From Favolaschia claudopus (Eukaryota; Basidiomycota; Agaricomycetes; Agaricales; Mycenaceae), in contig JAWWNJ010000037.1 in the NCBI GenBank assembly GCA_037176885.1, positions 744,001-808,000 of the forward strand: DNA of 64,000 bases, read 5' to 3'. Every line of letters starts with the position of its first letter. The first letter of the stretch is position 1. This document shows, one piece after another, positions 40,663 to 49,887 of the stretch. The position numbers were made by a program, and so were the translations under genes. The notes under the pieces were generated by a model. It ran no database searches. It had not been told where the DNA came from and was given only the letters and a program-made list of their open reading frames with translations.

Positions 40663-41798
40663 GGGGGAACGGTGAGATGAGTGTTGACAGCAAAACTCTG
40701 AAAGTCTCACGCTCAACTCACGGTCATAATTCACTCACAAGATATTCAACTCAATCTAAAAATTTATAGTAGTGCTTAGGTCCTGAAATAGTGAACTAGA
40801 TGCCCTTCGCTATACCCGTATTCAAGATTCATTTTGCGGAGCTCAGTTTTTAGAACGGCGATCCTGGTCATTCGAGAAAGATTTTTTATTTTTGGCTAAT
40901 GTCGTAAAGGAGACACAAAAACGAACGCCCAGAAGTCAGTCTCAGTCGCAATGCTTTTAAACGCGTTTCTGGACGATGATTGTTTGGAAAAAAAATGGGA
41001 GAAAAGCGGAGAGGAACCAAAAAGTAACCCATCATTAGGGTTAGGGTTTATAGCCTCGTTCGTCTCTTGGGACACAATGTCTCGACGTCTACGAAGGTGA
41101 GCGCGTGCACCAGACTCCTTGAGTTATCGTGCTTCTCAAGTTATTCTTCAAGAGAGATTGGGGAAGCGGGGAGTTTGTCGATTCGAAGTTCCGGAAAGGA
41201 AAAGCGGCTGAGTGCTGTCACATTAAAAGTCAATGTAGGTTTTCTTGTGAGAAGAACGTCCTACATCGGAGCCCAGAGAAGCTGCGGAAGTCATTTTGAA
41301 GATTCATATAGGGCTGATGAGGACTTTTGCTGTAGGTCGGGCAGAACTGACTTGAACTTTTCGAGACAGCGACAGGTGCCAGTCTTGGGCAAATCGGCGA
41401 CGCAAAGAAACAGGCAATAAGGCAGACTAGGAAGTGAGCGACAAAACAGCATGGTTCCATCTCGGAACCCATAATATTTGTGCTCGCGAATCGACGACAA
41501 TATTTTGAAGAAAAAATTCTCGAGAGGACGACATTGGTGCGATACAAGAGTATACCACGCAGCGAGTCAGGGCGATCTATCCACCTCCCTTCCCAAGGTG
41601 ACCAATCGTGATGGCTATTACCAGACAGAAGCTCAAGCTTGCATGCTGCTCTGCTTCATGTATAGCGATTAGACTTCCGAAAGCGATGCTGCTTTCGATG
41701 GCGTGTGGCCATGGCGCCACCGCGTGTTGGAGCCCCACTGTTAACTTCCTCACTGTCGGCTCTCATTTCCTCCAAGTTCTCGTCGCCTAATCCGAAGC
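40663..41798. other. 1.1 kb divergent intergenic region
   Basis: Lies between the divergent starts of member 8 and the reductase gene. It includes a telomere-like stretch at 41035-41050. Open frames (41067-41547) lack family motifs on either strand, and none was accepted as a gene. Confidence 0.45.
41035..41050. repeat. Short telomere-like sequence (TTAGGGTTAGGGTTTA)
   Basis: Two and a half units of the fungal telomere repeat in an internal position. It also matches the telo-box form AAACCCTAA on the other strand, a known promoter element in several eukaryotes. Confidence 0.6.
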
Positions 41799-43022
41799 AT
41801 GCACCCCACCGCCGCTCACGACCCTCTTCCGTTCTTCCGCAAGCAGACGATTTTCCTGACAGGTGGCACTGGTCTTGTGGGCGGCTGCCTCCTCTTCAAG
41901 TTGGCGATGAAGCTCGATACCGGAAAGATATATACGCTGGTTCGCGGGTCTCCGGAGCGTGCAACATCGCAGCTAAGGGACATCATGCCGAATCAAATCG
42001 ACGCTATCTTGGCAACGAAGAAGGTGCAGCTGGTGGTCGGGGACATTCGCGAGCACAAGTTCGGGATTGATCCAGTTGTGCTAACGGAGATTGCCCGTAC
42101 CGTCAGCGTTATCATCCATAGCGCAGCAAGTATCAGTTTGCGAACGACTCAAAAAGAGTGTGTCGAAAACAACTGTCTGCCGGTCCTCCATTTGACGCAG
42201 ATGTCCTCGACCTTCGAGAATCTCTCCAGATTCGTCTTCATATCCACGGCATACGCGAATGCTCATCTCCCAGACGGCGTGATCGAGGAAAGGATATATC
42301 CAGGAGGCGACGCGGAGCAGCAGCTGTCCCGAATTATGGAGGCTGGCTCGCTTGCGGAAGGACTAGCGGGATTCACGCATGCATACACGTTGGTGAAGAA
42401 CATCACTGAGCAGCTCCTACTCTCCCGGAATCCCAATCTTCCTATCCTCATCATGCGGCCAACCTGCATCGCACCCGCAATCTCGCAGCCATACCCGTAC
42501 TACAGTCGACCCGGTTCCTGCCCCGGCTGCGGCTACGTGCAGAGATACATGGAGTCTCCCGACTCGGGAGTATTCCACGTTTCGTCCTTCCATACAACGG
42601 GTACGAATATCGTCGATGAGATCCCCGTAGACATCACGGCGAATCTGATCCTTCTCCATATCATGCACGGCATGACGGGAATTGTCCACGCAGGCGCGGA
42701 GAGCTACGTCCGTCGGACCCTAGCGCAATTGCACCAGACGATCATCAACCATTTTCCCCGCCGACCTAGCTCCCGCCGTCCGGAATTTCGATATTTGAGC
42801 GATGAGCGTGTACCACAGGGTCGCTATGCAGGGTTCTTGAAGACCTTCGGCAGGGATTGGCATTTCTCAAATGCCGCGTCGCAAAAATTTGCGGCACTCG
42901 AGGGGCCGCTGAGCATCGCGTTGGGCAACCACGATGCGGAGAAGTTCCTGGATGAAAGAGCGCGGCTCATCAGCGCGGATGTCGTTCGGCGGAGGTCGTC
43001 AAAAGCATTCGCAAGATTGTAG
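41799..43022 (+). CDS. NAD-binding acyl reductase-like protein (male-sterility / thioester reductase fold)
   Basis: Single exon, 407 residues. An extended short-chain dehydrogenase of the NAD_binding_4 type. The nucleotide motif T-G-G-T-G-L-V-G lies at residues 21-28, with H-S-A-A at 107-110 and F-I-S-T-A-Y-A-N at 147-154. The catalytic pair is Y196 and K200 in Y-T-L-V-K, followed by I-M-R-P-T. These features match fatty acyl-CoA reductases and the terminal reductase domains of synthetases, which reduce a thioester to aldehyde or alcohol. The separate C-terminal sterile domain of full-length fatty acyl reductases is not recognisable, and no acyl carrier domain precedes it, so it is a stand-alone reductase. 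It is the only intact non-F-box gene within the array. The start is the first ATG just before the first strand. Confidence 0.85.
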   Translation: MHPTAAHDPLPFFRKQTIFLTGGTGLVGGCLLFKLAMKLDTGKIYTLVRGSPERATSQLRDIMPNQIDAILATKKVQLVVGDIREHKFGIDPVVLTEIARTVSVIIHSAASISLRTTQKECVENNCLPVLHLTQMSSTFENLSRFVFISTAYANAHLPDGVIEERIYPGGDAEQQLSRIMEAGSLAEGLAGFTHAYTLVKNITEQLLLSRNPNLPILIMRPTCIAPAISQPYPYYSRPGSCPGCGYVQRYMESPDSGVFHVSSFHTTGTNIVDEIPVDITANLILLHIMHGMTGIVHAGAESYVRRTLAQLHQTIINHFPRRPSSRRPEFRYLSDERVPQGRYAGFLKTFGRDWHFSNAASQKFAALEGPLSIALGNHDAEKFLDERARLISADVVRRRSSKAFARL

Positions 43023-43080
43023 CAGTTTTCTTGTTTTCGCTAGCTATGCGTAGCCAGCGCTGTGGATCCTTCCATTGCAA

Positions 43081-44439
43081 TTAGACTAGGGCGTTGACTC
43101 GTCTGGTATGCACACCTTCATATATCATGTTCTGTGATGCAGTCCCAACATGGATACTCATCCTGTCGCTAACGAGTTCCTGCAACGCCTGTAGATATTC
43201 CTCGCTGGGAAGGTCGACCGAATAGTCATGTTTGGGCTCATGCGACGCAAAACTGAGGCGGAAGGCTTTGAGCGCTGAATGGCGGCGGCTCGTGAGTGTA
43301 CGGATGAGCGCCTGGTAGTTCAGCCTGCTCCCGGTGGCCGCGAACACGGCGAGGGTGTGAAGGTTGTGTAGGAACTGAGGATTGAGCATTGCCTGTAGGA
43401 AGACAGAGAATGGATTATGGCCGCAGCGGAGCGGAAGCACGAGTTCGAGATTCGTGAGGTTGGGGATGGGGTAGAAATATTGAGCGATGACTCCAATGGG
43501 CCATGCATAGGCTGGGATGACCATCGCCAATGACTGTAGTGGGGGAGAAGAGCGGAGGAGGAAGGAGATGAATTCGTCTGCTGTGATATCGAAGTCGGAA
43601 AGATGGAGGGTTGTGAGCGCTGGAAGAGTGAGTGAATTTAGGATACGCGCGCTGTTGCCGAGAATGCCCCAAAGTCCGTATTCCTGCGGATCTCCAAGAC
43701 GCAGTTCCCGTAGGGTTGGATGCACGAGGGGATTTTCAAGGGGAGGAATGATAAGAATGTCGTCCTCCGTGGCAGACATAATGTTCTCCAAGCTGTACTT
43801 CAACAATGCAGGAGCTTTTTTCAGCACCTGTACCCAATCATGCACGAGACGAAAATACGCCTCGCATTCTGAAGTGATGGTCACTGACTTCAAAGAACGC
43901 ATCTCAAGATGTGGGGTCTGGTGGGTGAATGTGTCCGCTCCGCGATGATTGGTCAGATACAATGTCACCTCGTCCAATTGAGGCGCAAAGTGCTCCAAGA
44001 GATCCTGAACGGATTCCTCCAGCCACATGGACCCATGCACCGTCAGACGAAGCGGAAGAGACCCTGCTCGCTCCAGCCACATCCTGCACAGTTCGGTGTA
44101 GTTTGGCCCGCGCGGTAGATCATTCATTTGGATCCGTGTCCACAACTGATGAGTAGAGAGCGCGACGGTACGCCAAAGTTGACAGACCCCAAGTAAGACC
44201 ATTGGTGCTTCGCCAGGGTGCGGAGTTGGTTCGTATGCGCTTGATACTACGTCGAGAAAGATTTGAGATTGGATTTCGAAGGGTAAGTGAGCCATCGGAT
44301 CTATGAGCGAATTGAGCGTTCTTCGAGCTTTGACTTGCTGTTCTTCAAGATCTTTGAGCAGCCGCTTTTGAGTCTCAATAGAGAAGGAGAGCTGGTCAAT
44401 GAGCTGCCGAAGCTCAGCGACTCGAGAGGCTTGCGCCAT
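43081..44439 (-). CDS. Array F-box/LRR protein 10, with C-terminal extension
   Basis: Single exon, 452 residues. Coiled coil at 9-45 (L-I-D-Q-L-S-F-S-I-E-T-Q-K), F-box at about 48-100 with variant wording (D-P-M-A-H-L-P-F-E-I-Q-S-Q-I-F; V-C-Q-L-W-R-T-V-A-L-S-T-H-Q-L-W). Repeats carry L-R-S-S-P-P-L-Q-S-L. The signature M-S-I-H-V-G-T-A-S-Q-N-M-I is present, but the frame runs on for 13 further residues. Its 3' end lies only 58 bp from that of the convergent reductase gene, so their transcripts probably overlap. No palindrome precedes it. Confidence 0.86.
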   Translation of the reverse strand: MAQASRVAELRQLIDQLSFSIETQKRLLKDLEEQQVKARRTLNSLIDPMAHLPFEIQSQIFLDVVSSAYEPTPHPGEAPMVLLGVCQLWRTVALSTHQLWTRIQMNDLPRGPNYTELCRMWLERAGSLPLRLTVHGSMWLEESVQDLLEHFAPQLDEVTLYLTNHRGADTFTHQTPHLEMRSLKSVTITSECEAYFRLVHDWVQVLKKAPALLKYSLENIMSATEDDILIIPPLENPLVHPTLRELRLGDPQEYGLWGILGNSARILNSLTLPALTTLHLSDFDITADEFISFLLRSSPPLQSLAMVIPAYAWPIGVIAQYFYPIPNLTNLELVLPLRCGHNPFSVFLQAMLNPQFLHNLHTLAVFAATGSRLNYQALIRTLTSRRHSALKAFRLSFASHEPKHDYSVDLPSEEYLQALQELVSDRMSIHVGTASQNMIYEGVHTRRVNALV

Positions 44440-45018
44440 GATGGTTGGGAAGAAGCGGAGGGTTGCCTGTTATGGTAATTCAGCGACTCATCGCGTTGAG
44501 GTAGAAAACGATATATTTCAACGGGTACTAACACAGAAGGTATTACAGCCAAGCCAAGAAAATCAGTCTACTAGTGCAGCGAACGTCGGAGTATCAATAT
44601 ATAGTACAAGTCACCGCAAGCAAGGAGATGTGATCAGACATTCTCCTCGGAAACGAGTCGATGCTTGGGCTATGAGCTGTATGAGTACGTATACGAGTAT
44701 GGCTGACGAAGAAAGGTTGCAAGAATGACACGGTTAACGTCCGCAGGGTCGGAATCAACTCAATGACCGGGTACTTCACGGCGGACGAGTACGACAAGCA
44801 GCAAACAATATGCCTCGAGCTACGTCAAAGTCACCTCGGGAATCCGCAGGCTGCATGGGTGGTACCGACACAACACAACAGAGAGTGCGGGGACGACACA
44901 CATACTATGACACGTATAGCCAACTTTGAAGCAATGTCTACACCAGCCATTAGGTCAGTAAGATCCAACGCTAACGCGAGAAAATCAGAACCTACTTGGT
45001 CCGCTATCAATCCCATCT
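44440..45018. other. Gap between members 10 and 11, no gene
   Basis: 579 bp with no conserved frame. The left end is the leader of member 10, and the right end is the 3' region of member 11. Confidence 0.4.
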
Positions 45019-46329
45019 TCAAAGAAGGTTGTCGCCAGCCGGTCCCACATGAATCCGTATGCCATCGGTAACAAGCTGCCGTAGCGCAGCTTTAACCTCG
45101 GTATCGGGGTGGGCATAGGAGACGGAGGGAGACTCAGCTATGCCAAAGTCGGGGACGAAAATGAGCTCGAAGCTCCCGAGGGGTGTGGTGCGCCGAGTCC
45201 TGAGCATACTCAGAAGCTCTTCGTAGTTGATCTTCGTCCTGCGACTGGCCCATAACGTGATTCGCCGAAGCTGAGGGAGGAGATTGGGAGAGCCCAAAAT
45301 CTCGAAGAAAGAATGAAACAAATCGTTGATGCCGCCCGCGAACACGGCGGACAGTGTTAGAGAGGTGAGGGTAGGGATCAGACGGAGACACTGGTCCACA
45401 AGTGGGGTGGGCCACAATACGTCCAGAGCTACTACGCTCAAGGACTCTAACGGCGGGGAGGAGCGAGCTAGAAATGACACCAACTCCTCGTCGGGGATGC
45501 TGAGGGCACTCAAACTGAGATTCTTGAGTGCAGGTAGACAAAGGTATTGCAAAAGAGATGCGCTGTTGGCATCCATTGCAGGAGAGGGATCCCCGAACCG
45601 GAGATCTTCCAGATGTGGGAGTGTCAATGGCGGTCGATCCAAATACTCGACGTCGTACTTTCGGAACAGATTGAACATGGAAAAGCGAGAGACTCCCGGA
45701 GAAGCTTGTAGCACGTCCAGCAAGTTCGCTTCATCATCGCTATCAAGATACAGGGTGTTGTCGGACCGTATGGTCAAGCTTCGTAACGCGGGAAGTGGCC
45801 CTGGCATCCGTATCTGTATACCAAGGATACTATCCACGTTCAAAGTCAAGCTCTGCAATCGGTCTTGATATTCAGTCACCAAAGCCTGGACGTTGGCGCG
45901 AAATTTGAGACAACCATCCAACCCGAGAGACAAAGGAAGATTGCGAGCACGTTGTAGCCAACTCTTGCAGAGTTGGTTATAGCCGACCGTGTTGGCTTTG
46001 CGCGGGTAGGAATCCATGCATATCGCAGCCCACAATCTCGGGGTGGACAGCGCAATGACGCGCCAAAGATGGCATACGTTGAGGAGGATCATCGGCGTGT
46101 CGTTTGGATCCACCCTAGGTTTGTGCGACGTCCAGACCACGCAGAGGAAGATTTGTGACTGTAGTTCGAGCGGCAGATGTGCCATTGGATCGAGGATGGC
46201 ATTAAGCCGACTGCGTGTATCGCTCCGCTGTTGTTCAAGGTCGCGAAGGCGTTGCTTTTGAGCATCTATCTGGCCTGAAAGCTGGTCGATGTGGGTGCGC
46301 AGATCTGCGACGAGAGAGGCGCGCGACAT
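45019..46329 (-). CDS. Array F-box/LRR protein 11
   Basis: Single exon, 436 residues from the ATG at 46329 (74 codons inside the longest open frame; the product from here begins M-S-R-A-S-L-V like members 12 and 13). Coiled coil at 8-42 (H-I-D-Q-L-S-G-Q-I-D-A-Q-K), F-box at about 46-95 (D-P-M-A-H-L-P-L-E-L-Q-S-Q-I-F; V-C-H-L-W-R-V-I-A-L-S-T-P-R-L-W). The repeats contain L-A-R-S-S-P-P-L-E-S-L. The end is I-R-I-H-V-G-P-A-G-D-N-L-L. The palindrome TGTCGGCCGACA lies at 46375-46386. Confidence 0.87.
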   Translation of the reverse strand: MSRASLVADLRTHIDQLSGQIDAQKQRLRDLEQQRSDTRSRLNAILDPMAHLPLELQSQIFLCVVWTSHKPRVDPNDTPMILLNVCHLWRVIALSTPRLWAAICMDSYPRKANTVGYNQLCKSWLQRARNLPLSLGLDGCLKFRANVQALVTEYQDRLQSLTLNVDSILGIQIRMPGPLPALRSLTIRSDNTLYLDSDDEANLLDVLQASPGVSRFSMFNLFRKYDVEYLDRPPLTLPHLEDLRFGDPSPAMDANSASLLQYLCLPALKNLSLSALSIPDEELVSFLARSSPPLESLSVVALDVLWPTPLVDQCLRLIPTLTSLTLSAVFAGGINDLFHSFFEILGSPNLLPQLRRITLWASRRTKINYEELLSMLRTRRTTPLGSFELIFVPDFGIAESPSVSYAHPDTEVKAALRQLVTDGIRIHVGPAGDNLL

Positions 46330-46721
46330 GGCGGTACGGAAGAAAGGCGCAGAGGGCCGTGTTGGGTACCGGCCTGTCGGCCGACAATCGCCGAATGGAA
46401 GAAAAATCAGAGAGAATTTTATTATTCGATTGCTACTTTTGAACTTTTGAGACATAGAATACATCCTAAGATAACACAAGGAGCATAACAGGACGGGGAA
46501 GGAAGAAATTAGTCGTTTTATTAGGACGTGAGTCTTACATGGCGCGGTCATGGCGCTCGTAGATCACTCAACGGCAAGTTGTAACTTGTCAGGGACAGCG
46601 GACGCGGAGCTTCGAGTGAGCGACGTGTTATAGAGCTACGAGCAGATAGTAAGTTGCAATGTGGATAATATGCAAGATAACCCCGACACCCACCGGCAAG
46701 TAAGCTTTGCGCGAATATTCT
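46330..46721. other. Gap between members 11 and 12
   Basis: Contains the palindrome of member 11 and the 3' flank of member 12. No gene. Confidence 0.4.
46375..46386. promoter_or_regulatory. TGTCGGCCGACA palindrome upstream of member 11
   Basis: A perfect 12 bp palindrome with its TCGGCCGA core 48 bp before the start codon at 46329. Confidence 0.55.
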
Positions 46722-47990
46722 TCAAATGAGATTATGGCCCTTTGGACCAACGTGCATATCGACCCCATTTTTCGCCAGCTCTCGTAGCGGACCCATCACA
46801 TCTTCGCCGTACAGCACCATGATTTCTTGATAGAACCGGAACGATTTCAGTGACCGTACACCCAAAACTATGATCACCGCATCATAATCCCTGCGCTTGG
46901 GCAAACCGCAAACTAGCGTGAGATGGCGAAGATTGGAAAGAATGTCGGGGGACGTGGTCAGCACCTGCAGAATAGCGAGGGGATACCCATGATCCAACGT
47001 CAAGCGCTCGAGGCTGGGTATGAGTTTGAAGCACTCGATTATGGGTTGATCATACCAATCGGAGGGAGGGATTAGACGCAGCGATTCGAGCGGGGGAGCG
47101 GAGCGAACGAAGAATTCGATGATTTGTTCATCCATGAGGTCAAAGCGGGTGAGTCGGAGCTCCTGAAGCGCGGGGAGAGTGAGATACCGCAAGACGCCTG
47201 CACTGTTCTCGGTTTTGTGGTCCTCAGCGTGCCCGAGACACAGTCGTTGCAGAGAGGTGTGTGTCAAGGACTCTACTTCCACGTCATCTTCGGGGATGTA
47301 GAACCCGTTCTGCAAGCTGCACTGCAAAAGGGCAGGAGCAGCACGCAGGAATGCTATCCAGTCAGTTGCGTCGCGAATCGTGGGCTCATAGGTCCAAAAT
47401 TGAATATCAAGAGTCTTCAATAGAGGAAAGGCCGCGTCGAATTCGAGGTCATAGCCGCTCTCGAACTCGTCTTCGGGCGGCATCCCCAGTTGTAGAGTCA
47501 GCTCGCGCAATTGCGGACCATAGGCGTGTAGCAATTCCACCGCGTCACCAAACCCGGGTTGCAGTCTACCGTATAACGTGAGCGAAACGGGGATGTGCTT
47601 CGCACGCTGCATCCATAGAGCGCAAAAATCGTGAAAGTAACAACTAAACTGTAACTGTGCAACTCGAAGCGCAGCCCATAACCTCGGTGTTGCTAGAGCT
47701 ACATCGCGCCATAGCTGCGAAACACCAAGAAAGACGTTCGGAGCCTGGCGGGTATCGCGATTCAAATACCGGTCTTCAGGATAAGCTGCTGGGGTGAGAC
47801 AAAGCATGAAGATTTCAGATTGAAGCTCGAGCGGCAAACGCGCCAGAGGGTCGACAAGAGAATTCAATTTGCGTTGAGCTTCTTTGTGCTGTGTCACTAA
47901 GCCGCGAAGAATGACCCTCTGAGCCTCGATAGCAGAGGCTAACTCGTTGACATGGGCTCGCAGCTCTGTAGCAAGCGCCACCCGCGACAT
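46722..47990 (-). CDS. Array F-box/LRR protein 12
   Basis: Single exon, 422 residues from the ATG at 47990. Coiled coil at 8-44 (H-V-N-E-L-A-S-A-I-E-A-Q-R), F-box at about 46-100 (D-P-L-A-R-L-P-L-E-L-Q-S-E-I-F; V-S-Q-L-W-R-D-V-A-L-A-T-P-R-L-W). The loop between the two F-box halves is longer than in siblings (Y-P-E-D-R-Y-L-N-R-D-T-R). Repeats have F-V-R-S-A-P-P-L-E-S-L. The end is V-D-M-H-V-G-P-K-G-H-N-L-I. No TCGGCCGA palindrome precedes it. Its shorter length and R-S-A-P-P variant set it slightly apart from the main group. Confidence 0.87.
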   Translation of the reverse strand: MSRVALATELRAHVNELASAIEAQRVILRGLVTQHKEAQRKLNSLVDPLARLPLELQSEIFMLCLTPAAYPEDRYLNRDTRQAPNVFLGVSQLWRDVALATPRLWAALRVAQLQFSCYFHDFCALWMQRAKHIPVSLTLYGRLQPGFGDAVELLHAYGPQLRELTLQLGMPPEDEFESGYDLEFDAAFPLLKTLDIQFWTYEPTIRDATDWIAFLRAAPALLQCSLQNGFYIPEDDVEVESLTHTSLQRLCLGHAEDHKTENSAGVLRYLTLPALQELRLTRFDLMDEQIIEFFVRSAPPLESLRLIPPSDWYDQPIIECFKLIPSLERLTLDHGYPLAILQVLTTSPDILSNLRHLTLVCGLPKRRDYDAVIIVLGVRSLKSFRFYQEIMVLYGEDVMGPLRELAKNGVDMHVGPKGHNLI

Positions 47991-48305
47991 GGCGGGAAGA
48001 GAGAAGTCTGTTTTGGCAACTGATGCAATCATTCGCACAGAAAATATTCAGAATTCAGAAATGCGCAATGCGGTATAATTTCAAGTTGGTGTATAGTAAG
48101 GAAGGTCATACGATCAAGTGCTTAAATTCATTTCGGAAGCATGAGCAGGCTGTATATTTATGAGAGCGATGAGGGACCACACGATTCGAATCATAAGTTG
48201 ATTCTAGCACGATGAAGTATAGACATGATATAGATTCAGAACCTGGCGTGCGGAAAGGCAGTCAGCATAGTGGGCTAGTCCTCGCGTTTACTTGCCTTCC
48301 AGAAC
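47991..48305. other. Gap between members 12 and 13
   Basis: 315 bp, AT-richer than the flanking genes. I see no gene or palindrome. Confidence 0.4.
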
Positions 48306-49634
48306 TCATTCTTCTGTAAGAACATTACGGTCCACAGGACCCACATCAATCTTCATTCCCTCTTTCACGAATTGCTGTAGCGCCAGCTTGGCTTCAGCGT
48401 CAGGAAGGGCCGTGGATCTAACAGGAGGTCCGGCGGGACGTGCATCATCATCCCATTCCAACGGTTGAAGATAAACCGAGAGTTTTTCGAGATTCGTGGA
48501 GCGTCTCGCATTAAGCATCTGCAATATCGCATTGTAGTCGATCTTCGCCGTATAAAATGCACCGAGTGAGAGCGCGCGAAGGTTGGGGAGAAGGGTCGGA
48601 GAAGTGCCGAGAGCTTCGACAAAGATGGTAAAGGGAAGGAGCCGTGCGGAAAGATCTAACTCTGTGAGAGTGGGGAGGAGGCGTAGACATTGATGCACCA
48701 AGGACTCGGTCCAGACGCTCTCGAGCGTCATGAACAACGACTCCAATGGCGGGGATGAACGGGTGAAGAATGAGATGACGTCTTCAATGTTGAGAACGGT
48801 TAAGCTGAGTTTCTTCAACGCGGGTAAGCAGAGATATCGAAGGATAGCGCAGCCGGAACCGCTATGCCCCAGGTATGTGTAGAGTTGGGCGTCACCTAGT
48901 TGCAGATCCTCCAAAGATGAAAGAATCAAGGGAAGATCTGAAAGTTCCAGCAGCTCATCTTCAGTTACAAGATCATACTCCTGATCGTAGAACACTTGAG
49001 CTAATTCACAGTGTGAAACATTCGGGGTGGCGCGTAATACGTCCAGCACCTCGTCTGCATCGTACAAAGCATCGTCCCTTGCGTAAAGAGCCAACTTCTT
49101 GAGAGAGGGGAACAGCCCCTCCAGCCGTACTGGTGCGCTGTCACTGGCGCGGCGGTCCTTCAATGACCAATGCAAAGTAAGCCTTTTCACCTGGTGTCGA
49201 TGCCGATCCACCAAATCATGAAATTCCGTGTCCTCCGGTCCCAGAAAACCCTGCAGTGAAAGGGACAGAGGCAATCTGCCCGCACGCTCCATCCAATTCT
49301 TGTAGAGCGCGATATAGTTGGTACTGCATGGTAACGAATCTATCTTGATTTCCGTCCACAAGTTGGGTGTAGAAAGCGCGATAACGCGCCATAGATGGCA
49401 GACATTGAGAAAGACCATGGGTACATCGCGCGGGTCTGCTTTGCAATCCCACGACCTGTGCTCGACGTAGAGAAATATTTGAGACTGTAACTCGAGCGGC
49501 AAGCGTGCCATTGGGTCGAGGAGGTAGTTGAGCTCGCGATATCCTTTGGCGCGCTGATCTATTAAGGCTTGGATGCCAGAGGATAGCTTGTCGATGTGTT
49601 CTCGCAACTTTGAGACAGACGCGTCCCTGGACAT
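48306..49634 (-). CDS. Array F-box/LRR protein 13
   Basis: Single exon, 442 residues from the ATG at 49634. The coiled coil is shortened (H-I-D-K-L-S-S-G-I-Q-A-L-I-D-Q-R). The F-box at about 42-92 has D-P-M-A-R-L-P-L-E-L-Q-S-Q-I-F and V-C-H-L-W-R-V-I-A-L-S-T-P-N-L-W. Repeats include F-T-R-S-S-P-P-L-E-S-L. The ending M-K-I-D-V-G-P-V-D-R-N-V-L is followed by a three-residue acidic tail. The palindrome TTTCGGCCGAAA lies at 49664-49675, 32 bp (core) before the start codon. Confidence 0.87.
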   Translation of the reverse strand: MSRDASVSKLREHIDKLSSGIQALIDQRAKGYRELNYLLDPMARLPLELQSQIFLYVEHRSWDCKADPRDVPMVFLNVCHLWRVIALSTPNLWTEIKIDSLPCSTNYIALYKNWMERAGRLPLSLSLQGFLGPEDTEFHDLVDRHRHQVKRLTLHWSLKDRRASDSAPVRLEGLFPSLKKLALYARDDALYDADEVLDVLRATPNVSHCELAQVFYDQEYDLVTEDELLELSDLPLILSSLEDLQLGDAQLYTYLGHSGSGCAILRYLCLPALKKLSLTVLNIEDVISFFTRSSPPLESLFMTLESVWTESLVHQCLRLLPTLTELDLSARLLPFTIFVEALGTSPTLLPNLRALSLGAFYTAKIDYNAILQMLNARRSTNLEKLSVYLQPLEWDDDARPAGPPVRSTALPDAEAKLALQQFVKEGMKIDVGPVDRNVLTEE

Positions 49635-49663
49635 GGTGGTGAACGTTGGAGGACGGAAAATTG

Positions 49664-49675
49664 TTTCGGCCGAAA
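49664..49675. promoter_or_regulatory. TTTCGGCCGAAA palindrome upstream of member 13
   Basis: A perfect 12 bp palindrome. It is the form closest to a consensus of the upstream sites. Confidence 0.58.
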
Positions 49676-49887
49676 ACGCCGGCAAGACGGAAGAAATTCG
49701 AGTCTTTTTTGAAGCGTTCACAAAGCGCTTGAGCGTTCAAGTAACGAGCAATGTCTGCCGATACATCTGAAGAGCAACTGCATATTCACTGGGTGTATCC
49801 GTTTTATTTTCAGTTCAAGAGAATAGTAGAAGTAATATATATATGCATGCGCTGGCAGCCAAACGGTAGTCCTCGAGGGCGGCAGTT

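Noticed and set aside
41067..41547. Possible gene between member 8 and the reductase
   Set aside because: Frames on both strands are short (up to 117 residues) without motifs; no splice pattern extending them into a known fold was found.
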